Source: Micromonospora echinospora (GTDB taxonomy: Bacteria > Actinomycetota > Actinomycetes > Mycobacteriales > Micromonosporaceae). Taken from it: DNA of 64,000 bases. The stretch spans positions 5,781,001 through 5,845,000 of the forward strand of contig NZ_LT607413.1 in NCBI RefSeq assembly GCF_900091495.1, given 5' to 3'. Below are positions 33,436 through 44,038 of this stretch, piece after piece (position 1 is the first letter of the stretch; every line of letters begins with the position of its first letter). The position numbers and the translations under genes are program-made. Under the pieces are notes generated by a model. That model searched no databases and was not told where the DNA came from. It saw only the letters and a program-made list of their open reading frames with translations.

Positions 33436-34314
33436 TTGGACCGCTTCCTCTTCCTCACCCTCGACGGCCTGTCGAGGGGCGCGGTCTACGCCGCGTTCGC
33501 GCTGTCCCTGGTGCTGATCTGGCGGGCCGCCCGGATCGTCAACTTCGCCCAGGGAGCGATGGCGGTGGCCGCCGCCTACGTGGCCTACAGCGTCTCCACC
33601 GCCACCGGCTCCTACTGGCTTGGCTTCCTGGCCGCGCTGGTCGCCGGACTGCTCCTCGGCGCGCTCGTCGACGTGGCCGTCATGCGCTTCGTCGACCACC
33701 GCTCCCCGCTCAACCCGGTGATCGTCGCGCTGGGGCTGGTCCTGCTGATCCAGGCCGTCCTCGGCATGCTCTACGGCAACGAGTTCCGCCCGGTGGGGAC
33801 GCCGTTCGACCGGGGCGCGCTGACCGTCGGCGGGCTCGCCCTGCTCTCGCCGTACGACCTGTTCGTGTTCCTGGCGGTCGCGGTGGTGGTCGTCGCGCTG
33901 GCCTGGACCTTCACCCGCACCGCGGTGGGCCTGCGGATGCGGGCGGCGGCCTTCGCCCCCGAGGTCTCCCGCCTGCTCGGGGTGAACGTCGGCGGCATGC
34001 TGACCCTCGGCTGGGCGCTCGCCTCCGGGGTCGGCGCCCTGGCCGGCATGTTGGTCATCCCGACCGAGCTGGGCCTGCATCCGCACGCGATGGACCTGGT
34101 CTTCGTCTCGGCGTTCACCGCCGCCGTGGTCGGCGGGCTGGACAGTCCGCCCGGGGCGGTCGTCGGTGGTCTCGTCGTCGGGCTGCTGCTGTCGTACGTC
34201 AGCGGCTACGCCGGTGGCGACGTCACCTCCCTCGCGGTGCTCGGGTTGCTGCTCGCGGTGCTGCTGGTCCGTCCCGGCGGTCTCTTCGCCCCGGTCACCG
34301 CGAGGCGGGTGTGA
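33436..34314 (+). CDS. Branched-chain-type ABC permease (LivH-like)
   Basis: A 292-residue membrane permease with about eight hydrophobic helices. The LivH signatures are GAVYAAFALSLVLIWRAARIVNFAQGAMA near the N-terminus and the coupling-loop region RTAVGLRMRAAAFAPEVSRLLGVNV. TTG start at 33436 preceded by an excellent GGAGGGAGG; the longer upstream frame is the shadow of the ATPase gene. Its stop overlaps the next GTG start (GTGA). Confidence 0.92.
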   Translation: MDRFLFLTLDGLSRGAVYAAFALSLVLIWRAARIVNFAQGAMAVAAAYVAYSVSTATGSYWLGFLAALVAGLLLGALVDVAVMRFVDHRSPLNPVIVALGLVLLIQAVLGMLYGNEFRPVGTPFDRGALTVGGLALLSPYDLFVFLAVAVVVVALAWTFTRTAVGLRMRAAAFAPEVSRLLGVNVGGMLTLGWALASGVGALAGMLVIPTELGLHPHAMDLVFVSAFTAAVVGGLDSPPGAVVGGLVVGLLLSYVSGYAGGDVTSLAVLGLLLAVLLVRPGGLFAPVTARRV

Positions 34315-35423
34315 GCGCCACCCGGGCGGCGGCCCCACCGACGCGCCCGCCGGCCGGTCCGGGCGTCCGGCCGTCCGACGGGCCCCGTGGCTCGACCCTG
34401 CTGCGTCACCTGACCTGGACCGTGGTCGGCGCGCTGGCCCTGCTGGTCGTCAGCTACCAGCTGGAACCGTTCCGCAGCTTCCAGCTCGCCACCGTGGCCG
34501 CCTACCTCTGCGCGACCGCCGGGCTGACCGTGCTCACCGGACTCAACGGGCAGCTCTCGCTCGGACACGGCGCGCTGATGGCCACCGGCGCCTACACCGT
34601 CGCCCTCTGCCAGACCGCCTTTCTCGACCGGGGGATCACCGGCGGCTGGGTGCTCCCGGTCTCGCTGGGGGCGGCGATCCTGACCACGGTCGCGGTCGGC
34701 GCCGTCGTCGGGGTGGCGGCGGCCCGGCTGCGGGGCCCGTACCTGGCCGGGGTCACCCTGGCCGTCGCGGTCGTGGTGCCGGCGCTGACCGTCACCTTCG
34801 ACGGCGTGTTCAACGGCGAGCAGGGGCTGTCCGTCCCGGTCGACCCGCCGCCGGCGGCGCTCGGCCTCGACTTCCCCTACGAACGGTGGCAGCTCTGGGT
34901 CGCCGGGTCGGCCAGCCTGCTCGCCCTGCTGCTGCTCGGCAACCTGGTGCGCAGCCGGTTCGGCCGGACGTTCCGGGCGGTCCGCGACGACGAGGTGGCG
35001 GCCCGGCTGGCCGGCATCCACGTCGCGCGTACCCAGGTCCTCGCCTTCGTGGTCAGCGCGGCCTGCGCCGGGCTCGGCGGGGCCCTGCTCGCGGTGCTGG
35101 CCCAGAGCGCGTCACCCGGCGCCTTCTCCCTGACGCTCTCGCTCTTCCTGCTGATGGCCGTGGTCGTCGGTGGTCTGGGCAGCCTCGCCGGCGCGTTCTG
35201 GGGCGCTGTCCTGCTGGTCGCCCTGCCGGACCTGACACACACCCTCACCGAGCGACTCGCCCTCTCGCCGGCCATGGCCCAGCGGCTGGAGGGCAACCTT
35301 CCGCTGGCGATCTTCGGGATCACGTTGGTCGTCGTCATGATCGCCGCGCCCGGCGGCGTGCAGGGTCTCCTCTCCCGCCTGGTCCGGCCGCTGCTCGCCC
35401 GGTTGCCCTCGCGGCGGTCCTGA
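34311..35423 (+). CDS. Branched-chain-type ABC permease (LivM-like)
   Basis: A 370-residue permease. After a charged N-terminus come about ten helices with LivM markers: TGLNGQLSLGHGALMATGAYT and the coupling loop SRFGRTFRAVRDDEVAARLAGIHVARTQVLAFVVSA. It pairs with the LivH-like protein. GTG at 34311 overlaps the preceding stop. Confidence 0.92.
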   Translation: MSATRAAAPPTRPPAGPGVRPSDGPRGSTLLRHLTWTVVGALALLVVSYQLEPFRSFQLATVAAYLCATAGLTVLTGLNGQLSLGHGALMATGAYTVALCQTAFLDRGITGGWVLPVSLGAAILTTVAVGAVVGVAAARLRGPYLAGVTLAVAVVVPALTVTFDGVFNGEQGLSVPVDPPPAALGLDFPYERWQLWVAGSASLLALLLLGNLVRSRFGRTFRAVRDDEVAARLAGIHVARTQVLAFVVSAACAGLGGALLAVLAQSASPGAFSLTLSLFLLMAVVVGGLGSLAGAFWGAVLLVALPDLTHTLTERLALSPAMAQRLEGNLPLAIFGITLVVVMIAAPGGVQGLLSRLVRPLLARLPSRRS

Positions 35424-35488
35424 ACGCCGTCCCGGCGGCTGACGCCCCACCCCACCCGTCCCCCCGACAAGGAAAGGCCGGTGTCCTG

Positions 35489-36769
35489 ATGCGACGCCTC
35501 ACCCGATGCGGTCTCGCGATCGCCACCTCCATGAGCCTGCTCGTCGCCACCGGATGCGGCGACGGCGACTCCGACTCCGGCCGCGCGTCGGTGCCCGGCG
35601 TCACCGACACCGAGATCGTGGTCGGCACCCACATGCCCCTGACCGGGCCCGCCGCGGCCGGCTACTCCAAGATCGCCCCAGCCACGAAGGCGTACTTCGA
35701 CTACGTCAACGCCAACGGCGGCGTGCACGGCCGGAAGATCACCTACAAGGTGATGGACGACGGCTACAACCCGGCGAACACCCAGCAGGTGGTCCGCCAG
35801 CTGGTCCTCCAGGACCGGGTCTTCGCCCTCCTCAACGGGCTCGGCACGCCCACCCACACCGGGGTGCTCGACTTCCTCAAGAGCAACCGGGTGCCCGACC
35901 TCTTCGTCGCCTCCGGCAGCCGGAGCTGGGACCAGCCGGACAAGTATCCGGGCACGTTCGGGTTCAACCCCGACTACACCGTGGAGGGCAAGATCTTGGC
36001 CCACCACGTGAAGACCGAGCTGCCCGGCCGGAAGGTCTGCTTCCTCGGCCAGGACGACGACTTCGGCCGGGACAGCCTGGTCGGCGTGGAGAAGGTCCTC
36101 GGCGCGGAGGCGGTCGTCTCCCGGCAGACGTACGTCACCAGCAACCCCAACGTCGCACCCCAGGTGGGCGCGTTCAAGGCGGCCGGCTGCCAGGTCGTCA
36201 TCCTCGCCACCGTGCCCGGGTTCACCGCGCTGGCCGTCGGCACCGCCAAGCGGCTCGGGTTCGCCCCGCAGTGGCTGGTCTCCAACGTCGGCGGGGACCA
36301 TCCGACCCTGGCCCAGCAACTCGGTGCCGCCACGCCGCTGCTGGAGGGGATGATCGGCGCCAACTACCTGCCGATGCAGCACGACACCGCGAACCCGTGG
36401 ATCCAACTCTTCAGCAAGGTGAACAAGGAGCACAACGGGGATGCGCCGTTCGACGGCAACACCGTCTACGGGATGGCGGTCGGCTATCTCTTCGTGCAGG
36501 CGCTCGCCGCCGCCGGGAAGGACCTCACCCGCGACTCGCTGCTCGCCGCCGTCGGCCGGGGCGGCTTCGCGGGCCCGGGGCTGGCCCCGCTGCGCTTCTC
36601 CGACACCGACCACTCCGGCTACGGCGGTCTGCGGCTGAACCGGGTCAGCGAGGGAACGCAGAGCTACTTCGGTCCGACGTACGAGACCGACGAGGGCGAC
36701 GGTCCGGTCAGGGAGTACACCGCGCCGCCGGTCACGCCCCCGGCCAACGGTGTGCCGACGGGCTCCTGA
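35489..36769 (+). CDS. HAAT substrate-binding lipoprotein (LivK-like)
   Basis: A 426-residue periplasmic-binding-type lipoprotein. Signal peptide with lipobox LVATGC (Cys at residue 22), then the family-typical opening TDTEIVVGTHMPLTGPAAAGYSKIAPATKAYFDYVNANGGVHGRKI, and later FAPQWLVSNVGGDHP. HAAT binding proteins near acyl-CoA genes commonly bind carboxylic acids, aromatic acids or sterol fragments instead of amino acids. It probably captures the substrate that the island degrades. AAGGAAAGG ribosome site; last gene of the importer operon, 65 bases after LivM. Confidence 0.92.
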   Translation: MRRLTRCGLAIATSMSLLVATGCGDGDSDSGRASVPGVTDTEIVVGTHMPLTGPAAAGYSKIAPATKAYFDYVNANGGVHGRKITYKVMDDGYNPANTQQVVRQLVLQDRVFALLNGLGTPTHTGVLDFLKSNRVPDLFVASGSRSWDQPDKYPGTFGFNPDYTVEGKILAHHVKTELPGRKVCFLGQDDDFGRDSLVGVEKVLGAEAVVSRQTYVTSNPNVAPQVGAFKAAGCQVVILATVPGFTALAVGTAKRLGFAPQWLVSNVGGDHPTLAQQLGAATPLLEGMIGANYLPMQHDTANPWIQLFSKVNKEHNGDAPFDGNTVYGMAVGYLFVQALAAAGKDLTRDSLLAAVGRGGFAGPGLAPLRFSDTDHSGYGGLRLNRVSEGTQSYFGPTYETDEGDGPVREYTAPPVTPPANGVPTGS

Positions 36770-36775
36770 CGGGCG

Positions 36776-36821
36776 TTGACGTGCGATCCGTCCCGCTCCT
36801 AGTATCTGCACTATGAATGCA
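36776..36821 (+). promoter_or_regulatory. Leaderless promoter and operator 3 of acyl-CoA island
   Basis: TTGACG (36776-36781), 18 bases, TAGTAT (36800-36805), then the ATG at 36813 seven bases later with no ribosome site: a leaderless transcript. The operator TGCACT-ATGA-ATGCA (36807-36821) covers the initiation point and start codon. Confidence 0.75.
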
Positions 36822-37580
36822 AATTCAGGGTCGCTCGCGGGGCGGGTCGCCGTCGTCACCGGAGCCAGCCGTGGCATCGGGCTGGCCGTCGCCCGGCGGC
36901 TGGTCGCCGACGGGGCCCGGGTGGGCGTCACCGCCCGGCACCCGGAGGCGCTGGCCGAGGCGGTCGCCGCCCTCGGCGGGCCGGCGCACGCCGTGGGGGT
37001 GGCCGGCCGGGCCGACGACCCGGCGCACCGCGCCGAGACCGTCCGCCGGGTCACCGAGACGTTCGGGCCGGTCGACATCCTGGTCAACAACGTCGGCATC
37101 AACCCCGTCCACGGGCCGCTGGCCACCCTCGACCTGGCCGCCGCGCGCAAGATCCTCGACGTCAACCTGCTCGGCACCCTCGGCTGGACGCAGGAGGTCT
37201 GCGCCGCCGGGCTGACCGCGCGCGGCGGCTGCGTCGTCAACGTCTCCTCGATCGCCGGCCACACCCCGTCGCCCGGCATCGCCTTCTACGGCGTGAGCAA
37301 GGCCGCCGTCGACCACCTCACCGCCTGCCTCGCCGTCGAGCTCGCCCCGACGGTACGCGTCAACGCGGTCGCCCCGGCCGTGGTGCGGACCCGGTTCGCC
37401 GCGGCCCTCTACGCGGACCGGGAGGACGAGGTCGCCGGGGCGTACCCGCTGGGACGGCTCGGGGAGCCCGGCGACGTCGCCGCGGCGGTCGCCTTCCTCG
37501 CCTCCGACGAGGCGGCCTGGATCACCGGGCAGACGCTCGTCCTCGACGGGGGACTCACCCTCACCGGTCGGCCGGCCTGA
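36813..37580 (+). CDS. SDR-family oxidoreductase 1
   Basis: A 255-residue short-chain dehydrogenase. Cofactor motif VVTGASRGIG (14-23), VNNVG (91-95), Ser145/146 in NVSSIAG and Tyr159-x3-Lys163 in YGVSK. The C-terminus has the classical DEAAWITGQTLVLDGG. It probably interconverts a keto and a hydroxy group on an acyl-CoA using NAD(P). First gene of a four-gene operon under operator 3; the stop overlaps the next start by one base (TGATG). Confidence 0.92.
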   Translation: MNANSGSLAGRVAVVTGASRGIGLAVARRLVADGARVGVTARHPEALAEAVAALGGPAHAVGVAGRADDPAHRAETVRRVTETFGPVDILVNNVGINPVHGPLATLDLAAARKILDVNLLGTLGWTQEVCAAGLTARGGCVVNVSSIAGHTPSPGIAFYGVSKAAVDHLTACLAVELAPTVRVNAVAPAVVRTRFAAALYADREDEVAGAYPLGRLGEPGDVAAAVAFLASDEAAWITGQTLVLDGGLTLTGRPA

Positions 37581-38368
37581 TGACCGGCCTGACGCTCGCC
37601 GAGGCGGGCGTGGTGGTGACCGGAGCGGGGTCCGGCATCGGCGCGGCGCTGGCCACCCGGTTCGCCGCCGCCGGCGCGCGGGTGGTGGTCAACGACGTCG
37701 ACGCCCCGGCGGCCCGGGCGGTCGCGGCCCGGATCGGCGGGCACGCCCACCCCGCCGACGCGGCCGATCCCGCCGGGGTGACCGCGCTGGTGGACGCCGC
37801 CCGGGACCGGTTCGGCGCGGTCGACCTGTTCTGCGCCAACGCCGGGGTGGCGTCCGGCGGCGGCCCCGACGCCTCCGACGAGACGTGGGCCCGCGCCTGG
37901 CGGGTGAACGTGATGTCCCACGTGTACGCCGCCCGCGCGCTGCTGCCGCACTGGCTCGCCGCCGGGCGCGGCCGGATGCTGGTCACCGCCTCCGCCGCCG
38001 GCCTGCTCACCCTGCTCGGCAACGCCCCGTACTCGGTGACCAAGCACGCGGCCGTGGGCTTCGCCGAGTGGCTGCGGGCCAGTTACGCCCACCGGGGCGT
38101 CACCGTCCAGGCCCTCTGCCCCCAGGGGGTCCGCACCCCGATGCTGGCCGACGCCGACGGGCTGAGCGCTGCCCTGCTGGACGCCACGGCGGTCACGCCC
38201 GAGCAGGTGGCCGACTGCGTCGTCGAGGCGCTGGCCGACGACCGTTTCCTGGTGCTGCCGCACCCGCAGGTCGCCGGCTGGTACGCCCGGCGTGCCGACG
38301 ACCCGGACCGCTGGCTGCGGGCGATGAACCGGACCCAGCGCGACGCGGAGCGCGAACGGCATGGCTGA
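37580..38368 (+). CDS. SDR-family oxidoreductase 2
   Basis: A 262-residue short-chain dehydrogenase: VVTGAGSGIG (12-21), CANAG (85-89), Ser138 in VTASAAG, Tyr151-x3-Lys155 in YSVTK. The C-terminal tail (LPHPQVAGWYARRADDPDRWLRAMNRTQRD) is typical of SDRs found beside APH-like kinases and ACADs. Possibly the counterpart of LvaD, which reduces 4-oxo to 4-hydroxyacyl-CoA in levulinate catabolism. Overlaps its neighbours on both sides. Confidence 0.9.
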   Translation: MTGLTLAEAGVVVTGAGSGIGAALATRFAAAGARVVVNDVDAPAARAVAARIGGHAHPADAADPAGVTALVDAARDRFGAVDLFCANAGVASGGGPDASDETWARAWRVNVMSHVYAARALLPHWLAAGRGRMLVTASAAGLLTLLGNAPYSVTKHAAVGFAEWLRASYAHRGVTVQALCPQGVRTPMLADADGLSAALLDATAVTPEQVADCVVEALADDRFLVLPHPQVAGWYARRADDPDRWLRAMNRTQRDAERERHG

Positions 38369-39343
38369 GTTGCCCGGCCTGGACCTGCACCGGCTCGCCG
38401 ATCACCTGGACCGGGCCGTGCCCGGTCTGCTCGCCGGGAAGCTGCGCGGCGAGCTGCTGACCGGCGGACGGTCCAACCTGACCTACGCGGTGACCGACGG
38501 CCGGTCCCGGTGGGTGGTGCGCCGCCCACCCCTGGGCCACGTGCTGGCGACCGCGCACGACATGGGCCGCGAGTACCGGGTGATGCGGGCCCTCGCCCGG
38601 ACGCCCGTTCCGGTGCCCGGGACGGTGTACCTCTGCCCGGACCCGGCGGTCCTCGGGGCGCCCTTCTACCTGATGCGCCACGTGCCGGGACGGGCCTACC
38701 GGGAGCCGGCGGAGCTGGTGGGATGGGGGCCGGTGGGCGTCCGGACGCTGTTCCTGTCCCTGGTGGACGTCCTCGCCGCGCTGCACGCGGTGGATCCGGC
38801 CGGGGTGGGCCTGGCCGACTTCGGGCGCCCGGAGGGCTTCACCGGTCGGCAGGTGCGGCGCTGGAAGCGCCAGCTCGACGCGTCCCGCAGCCGGGACCTG
38901 CCCGGTGTCGAGGAGTTGTACGACCGGCTCGCGGCGGCTGTCCCCGAGAGCCGGACCGGGGTGCTCCTGCACGGCGACTTCCGCCTGGACAACGTCCTCG
39001 TCGGCGGCGACCGTACGGTGCGGGCGGTCCTCGACTGGGAGATGTCCACCCTGGGGGACCCCCTCACCGACCTGGCGCTCTTCCTGGTCTACGCCGGCCG
39101 GACCGACCTGCCCGGCCGCCCCGGGGACGACGAGCTCGCCGCCCGGTACGCCGACCGCAGCGGCCGGCGGGTGGACGACCTCGACTGGTATCTCGCCTTC
39201 GCCGCGTTCAAGCTCGCGGTGATCCTCGAGGGCGTGCACTACCGCTGGGTGCGCGGGCAGACCGTGGGCAGCGGGTTCGGCGACGTGGGCGCGCGGGTGC
39301 CACCGCTGGTCGCCCAGGGTCTGACCAGGATACGGAGGCGCTG

Positions 39344-39344
<1 letters not shown>
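38361..39344 (+). CDS. APH-like phosphotransferase (ACAD10/11-kinase, LvaA-like)
   Basis: A 327-residue aminoglycoside-phosphotransferase-fold kinase. Markers: GELLTGGRSNLTYAV, the Brenner motif HGDFRLDN (204-211) and the metal site LDWEMSTLGDPLTDLALFL. These match the kinase domains of human ACAD10/ACAD11 and LvaA of Pseudomonas putida, which phosphorylate the 4-hydroxy group of 4-hydroxyacyl-CoA. It overlaps the preceding SDR by eight bases, and the following dehydrogenase starts at its stop, so kinase and dehydrogenase are co-produced as the split form of ACAD11. An antibiotic-resistance role is unlikely in this context. Confidence 0.88.
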
Positions 39345-40579
<1,235 letters not shown>

Positions 40580-40618
40580 ACTCGCGGGCGACCGGCAGTG
40601 AGGGAGGGAGCGGGCGGG

Positions 40619-41230
40619 ATGGGCAGGGCCGAGGCACCGGGGCGGGTCGACGGGCGCACCGCCCGGGCCGAACGCACCCGGGCGGCCATCGTCGAGGCGC
40701 ACCTGGCGCTCATCTCCGAGGGCGACCTGCGGCCGACCGGGGAACGCATCGCCGAGCGGGCCGGCATCTCGCTGCGGACCCTCTGGACCAACTTCAAGGA
40801 CATGGAGACCCTCTTCGAAGCCAGCGGTGAAGAGGTGCTCCGCCAGCAGGACGCCGCCTACCGGCCGATTCCGGCCACCCTGCCGCTGGCCAAACGGGTC
40901 GACGCGTTCTGCCGGCAGCGGGCTCGGCTGCTCCAGCTCATCGCACCGTCCGCCCGGGCCGCGCAGATGCGCGAGCCGGTCTCCGAGCAACTGCACCGCA
41001 ACCGGCTCAAGCACGTCGACCGGGTCCGCGACGAGGTCGAGCACCTCTTCGCCGCCGAGTTGGCGCAGGCCGGGCCGGGCCGGGACCAGTTGGTGCACGC
41101 CCTGGTGGCGGCGAGCATGTGGCCGGCCTGGTCGATGCTGCGCGACGGTCTCGGGCTGGGCGTCGACCAGGCCCGTGCGGTGATGGCCCGTACGGTGGCC
41201 GCCCTGCTGGCCGACCCTGCCGCCCGCTGA
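40619..41230 (+). CDS. TetR-family regulator of acyl-CoA island
   Basis: A TetR protein of about 203 residues. HTH ERTRAAIVEAHLALISEGDL, TGERIAERAGISLRTLWTNFKDMETLF (about 20-65). Ligand domain rich in R/L helices (RQRARLLQLIAPSARAAQMREP, HALVAASMWPAWSMLRDGLG), similar to TetR proteins that sense acyl-CoAs. Lying just downstream of the catabolic operon, it is the best candidate to bind the four TRCACT-N4-RTGYA sites; that link is inference. ATG at 40619 follows GGGAGGGAG; a GTG at 40598 is possible. Confidence 0.88.
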   Translation: MGRAEAPGRVDGRTARAERTRAAIVEAHLALISEGDLRPTGERIAERAGISLRTLWTNFKDMETLFEASGEEVLRQQDAAYRPIPATLPLAKRVDAFCRQRARLLQLIAPSARAAQMREPVSEQLHRNRLKHVDRVRDEVEHLFAAELAQAGPGRDQLVHALVAASMWPAWSMLRDGLGLGVDQARAVMARTVAALLADPAAR

Positions 41231-41250
41231 CCGTCACCTCTTTCCATCCC

Positions 41251-41266
41251 GTTACCGATAGGTAAC
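41251..41266. promoter_or_regulatory. GTTACC-GATA-GGTAAC palindrome upstream of LuxR gene
   Basis: A perfect palindrome ten bases before the large LuxR gene, unlike the island operator. It is possibly an autoregulatory site of that gene or one for another factor. Confidence 0.45.
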
Positions 41267-41275
41267 ACTAAATAC

Positions 41276-44017
41276 ATGGTTACTGCATCGTCAGTGCATA
41301 TAACCGTGCTGCGGGGCCGGGACGACGAGCGCCGGGCGATCCGCGACCTGCTCGACGGCGCCGGTGGGGGAGCGCTGCTGCTCCAGGGCGAGCCGGGGTC
41401 GGGTCGGAGCGCCCTGGTCGGCTACGCCCACCGGCACGCCGCTGACCGGACGATCCTCGCCGGAGCCGGGCTCACCGACGAGGCGGCGCTGCCCTACGCC
41501 GGGCTGCAACGCCTTCTCGACCCGGTGCGGGACCGGGCCGGCGCGCTTCCCGTCGCCCAACGACGTGTGCTGCGGCGTGCCCTGGCCGGTGCGGGCTGCC
41601 CCGCCGGCCAGCGGCTGACCCTGTCGATGGCCGTGCTCGGGCTGCTCGCCGTGACCGCCCGGGACCGTCCCCTGCTCTGCACCATGGACGACGTCGACCT
41701 CGGAGACCGACCGACCGCCGAGGCACTGGCCTTCGTGGCGCGCCGCCTGTGCCACCTGCCGGTCGTCGTCCTCCTCACCGGAGCCGTCGACACCGCTCCC
41801 GGCGGGATCCCCACCCGCCGGCTCCGTCCCCTCGACGAGCACGACAGCCGCGCCGTCCTCACCGACCGGCTGCCGGTGCCCGCCTCCGACCCGGTCGTCA
41901 CCACCCTTGGCGCGGTCGCCGCCGGCAACCCGCAGGCCCTCGTGGACCTGGCCGAAGCCCTGACTCCCGCCCAGTGCCGGGGAGAGGAAAACCTGCCCAC
42001 CACGCCACCGCCCGACGGCGCCCTGGGCCGGGACTACCGGGCCCGGCTGGACCGGTTGACCGACGACGCGCGGCACCTGCTGCTGCTCGCCGCCCTCGAC
42101 CACGACGTGGACGCGGCGACGCTCGTCCGGGCCGCGCGCGCCACCGGGACGGCGATCGAGGCACTCGCCCCGGCCGAGGTCGCCGGCCTGGTCCGCGTCG
42201 AGGCGCACGGCGTGACGTTCCCGCAACCCCTGGTCCGGGCGATGGTCGTGGCCACGGCGCCCCTTGCCGCGCGCCGCGCCGCGCACCTGGTGCTCGCCGC
42301 CCTGCTCGACGACGGTGACCACCGGCTCCGCCGGGCCCTGCACCTCGCCGCCGCCGCCGAGGGCCGCGATCCCGCCCTGGCGACCGAACTGGAGGCGGCG
42401 GCCCGCGACGACGGCGACCCGGACGCCCGCTCGACGGCACTGCACCGCGCCGCCGAGCTCAGCGTCGACCCGGCCCGTGCCGCCGCCCGACTGGTGGCAG
42501 CCGCCCACCACGCCTGGTCGGCGGGGCGCCCGCACCGGGCCCGGCTGCTCGTCCAGCACCTGCCCACCGGCCTGCCGGGGCCGGCGGTGACCGGCCGGGT
42601 GGAGCTGTTGCGCGGCGAGATGGAACTGCGCTGCGGGCGGACCCCGGCCGCGCTGACGGCCTTGCTCGCTGCCGCGGACGCGTGGGCCGGCACCGCTCCG
42701 GACCTGGCCCTGGAGGCACTGCTGCGGGCTGGCGAGGCGGTCTGCTTCGCCGGTGACCAGTACCGGTACGCCGACGTGGCACGACGGGCACGGGCACTGT
42801 GCCAGACCGGGGCGTCACCCCGGACGGAACTGGTGACCGCGCACCTCGCCGGTGTGGCGGCGACCCTGCGGGGCGACCACGAGGCGGCCGGGCCGACGTT
42901 GCGCCGGGCTGTCGTCCTCGGCGACCGTCTCACCGGGCCGGACCTCACGCCGACCGCCCTGACCGGCGCGGCGGTGGCCGCCCTGCTGGTGGCCGAGGAC
43001 GGCCCGGCGCACCGGCTCGCCGACCGGGCGGTGGCACTGGCCCGCGTGCGGAGGGAAGTCTGCGACCTGCCCCGGGCGCTGGAGCTGCGGGCGGTCGCCG
43101 AGTACTGGCTGGGTCGGCACGAGACGGCGGCGGAGACCTCCCGGGAGGGGCTGCGCGCCGCCCGGGACGCCGGCCAGACCACCTGGGCCGGGGTCCACCG
43201 GGGCATGCTGGCGGTGCTGGCCGCCGTCCGCGCCGACCGGGCGAGCAGTCTGCGGCTGATCCGGGAGCTCGGAGAGGAACCGGCGCCCGGCAGCCGTCCC
43301 GACGCCCTGGCCCGCTGGGCCCTCGCGGTGCTCGACCTGCTCGACGGGCGGCCCGAGGACGCCGCCGCCCGGCTCGCGGCCCTGGCCTGCCCCGGCACCG
43401 GACGCGGGCAGGTCACGGTGCAGGTGATGGCCACGCCGTACCTGGTGGAGGCCGCCGCCGCGTCGGTGCACCGGCCGGCGGCCGTCGCCGCGCTCGCCGT
43501 CTTCGACCGCTGGGCCCACAGCACGGCCAGCCCGTCCCGCCGGGCCCTCTCCGCGCGGTGTCACGCGCTGCTCGCCCCCCGGGGCAGCCAGGCGGCGGAG
43601 GAGGGCTTCCGCGCCGCGCTGCGGTGGCACCCGCCGGGAGCCGGCGCGTTCGAGCGGGCCCGTACCGAATTCCTCTTCGGCCGGGAACTGCGCCGCAGTC
43701 GTCGCCCCCGCGACGCCCGCCGGTATCTCCACGACGCCTGCGAGACCTTCACCCGGCTGGGCGTGGCTGCCTGGGCCGAGCAGGCGGCGGCGGAGCTGCG
43801 GGCCGCCGGGGAATCGGTCGGCGGTCCGGACCGGTCGGCGGCCCAGCTGCTGACCGGCCAGCAGCTCCGGGTCGCGCAGCTGGTCGCGGAGGGTGCCACC
43901 AACCGGGAGGTCGCCGACCGGATGTTCCTCTCCACCCGCACGGTCGACCATCACCTGCGCAACATCTTCCACCGGCTCGGCATCCGTTCCCGCACCCAGT
44001 TGGCCCGGGTGCTCTGA
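41276..44017 (+). CDS. Large LuxR-family (LAL) transcriptional regulator
   Basis: A 913-residue LAL-type regulator. N-terminal AAA-like ATPase with Walker A GEPGSGRS (38-45; the usual Lys is Arg44) and Walker B-like LLCTMDDVDLGD. The long middle is helical with TPR-like repeats. The C-terminal LuxR HTH (about 855-913) reads LTGQQLRVAQLVAEGATNRE, VADRMFLSTRTVDHHLRNIFHRLGIRSRTQLA. LALs activate catabolic or antibiotic pathways on sensing sugars or effectors. The K-to-R change may impair ATP hydrolysis. ATG at 41276, with an internal GTG at 41294 as an alternative; operator 4 lies inside the first codons. Confidence 0.92.
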   Translation: MVTASSVHITVLRGRDDERRAIRDLLDGAGGGALLLQGEPGSGRSALVGYAHRHAADRTILAGAGLTDEAALPYAGLQRLLDPVRDRAGALPVAQRRVLRRALAGAGCPAGQRLTLSMAVLGLLAVTARDRPLLCTMDDVDLGDRPTAEALAFVARRLCHLPVVVLLTGAVDTAPGGIPTRRLRPLDEHDSRAVLTDRLPVPASDPVVTTLGAVAAGNPQALVDLAEALTPAQCRGEENLPTTPPPDGALGRDYRARLDRLTDDARHLLLLAALDHDVDAATLVRAARATGTAIEALAPAEVAGLVRVEAHGVTFPQPLVRAMVVATAPLAARRAAHLVLAALLDDGDHRLRRALHLAAAAEGRDPALATELEAAARDDGDPDARSTALHRAAELSVDPARAAARLVAAAHHAWSAGRPHRARLLVQHLPTGLPGPAVTGRVELLRGEMELRCGRTPAALTALLAAADAWAGTAPDLALEALLRAGEAVCFAGDQYRYADVARRARALCQTGASPRTELVTAHLAGVAATLRGDHEAAGPTLRRAVVLGDRLTGPDLTPTALTGAAVAALLVAEDGPAHRLADRAVALARVRREVCDLPRALELRAVAEYWLGRHETAAETSREGLRAARDAGQTTWAGVHRGMLAVLAAVRADRASSLRLIRELGEEPAPGSRPDALARWALAVLDLLDGRPEDAAARLAALACPGTGRGQVTVQVMATPYLVEAAAASVHRPAAVAALAVFDRWAHSTASPSRRALSARCHALLAPRGSQAAEEGFRAALRWHPPGAGAFERARTEFLFGRELRRSRRPRDARRYLHDACETFTRLGVAAWAEQAAAELRAAGESVGGPDRSAAQLLTGQQLRVAQLVAEGATNREVADRMFLSTRTVDHHLRNIFHRLGIRSRTQLARVL
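41284..41298. promoter_or_regulatory. Operator 4 of acyl-CoA island
   Basis: TGCATCGTCAGTGCA, in reverse complement TGCACT-GACG-ATGCA, fits TRCACT-N4-RTGYA. It lies just inside the LuxR coding start, as operator 3 overlaps a start codon. Confidence 0.6.
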
Positions 44018-44038
44018 CACCCGGGCCGGTGCGGTGGG

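Noticed and set aside
34877..37279. 800-codon minus-strand frame across LivM, LivK and SDR1
   Set aside because: Shadow frame; the plus-strand genes have complete motifs.
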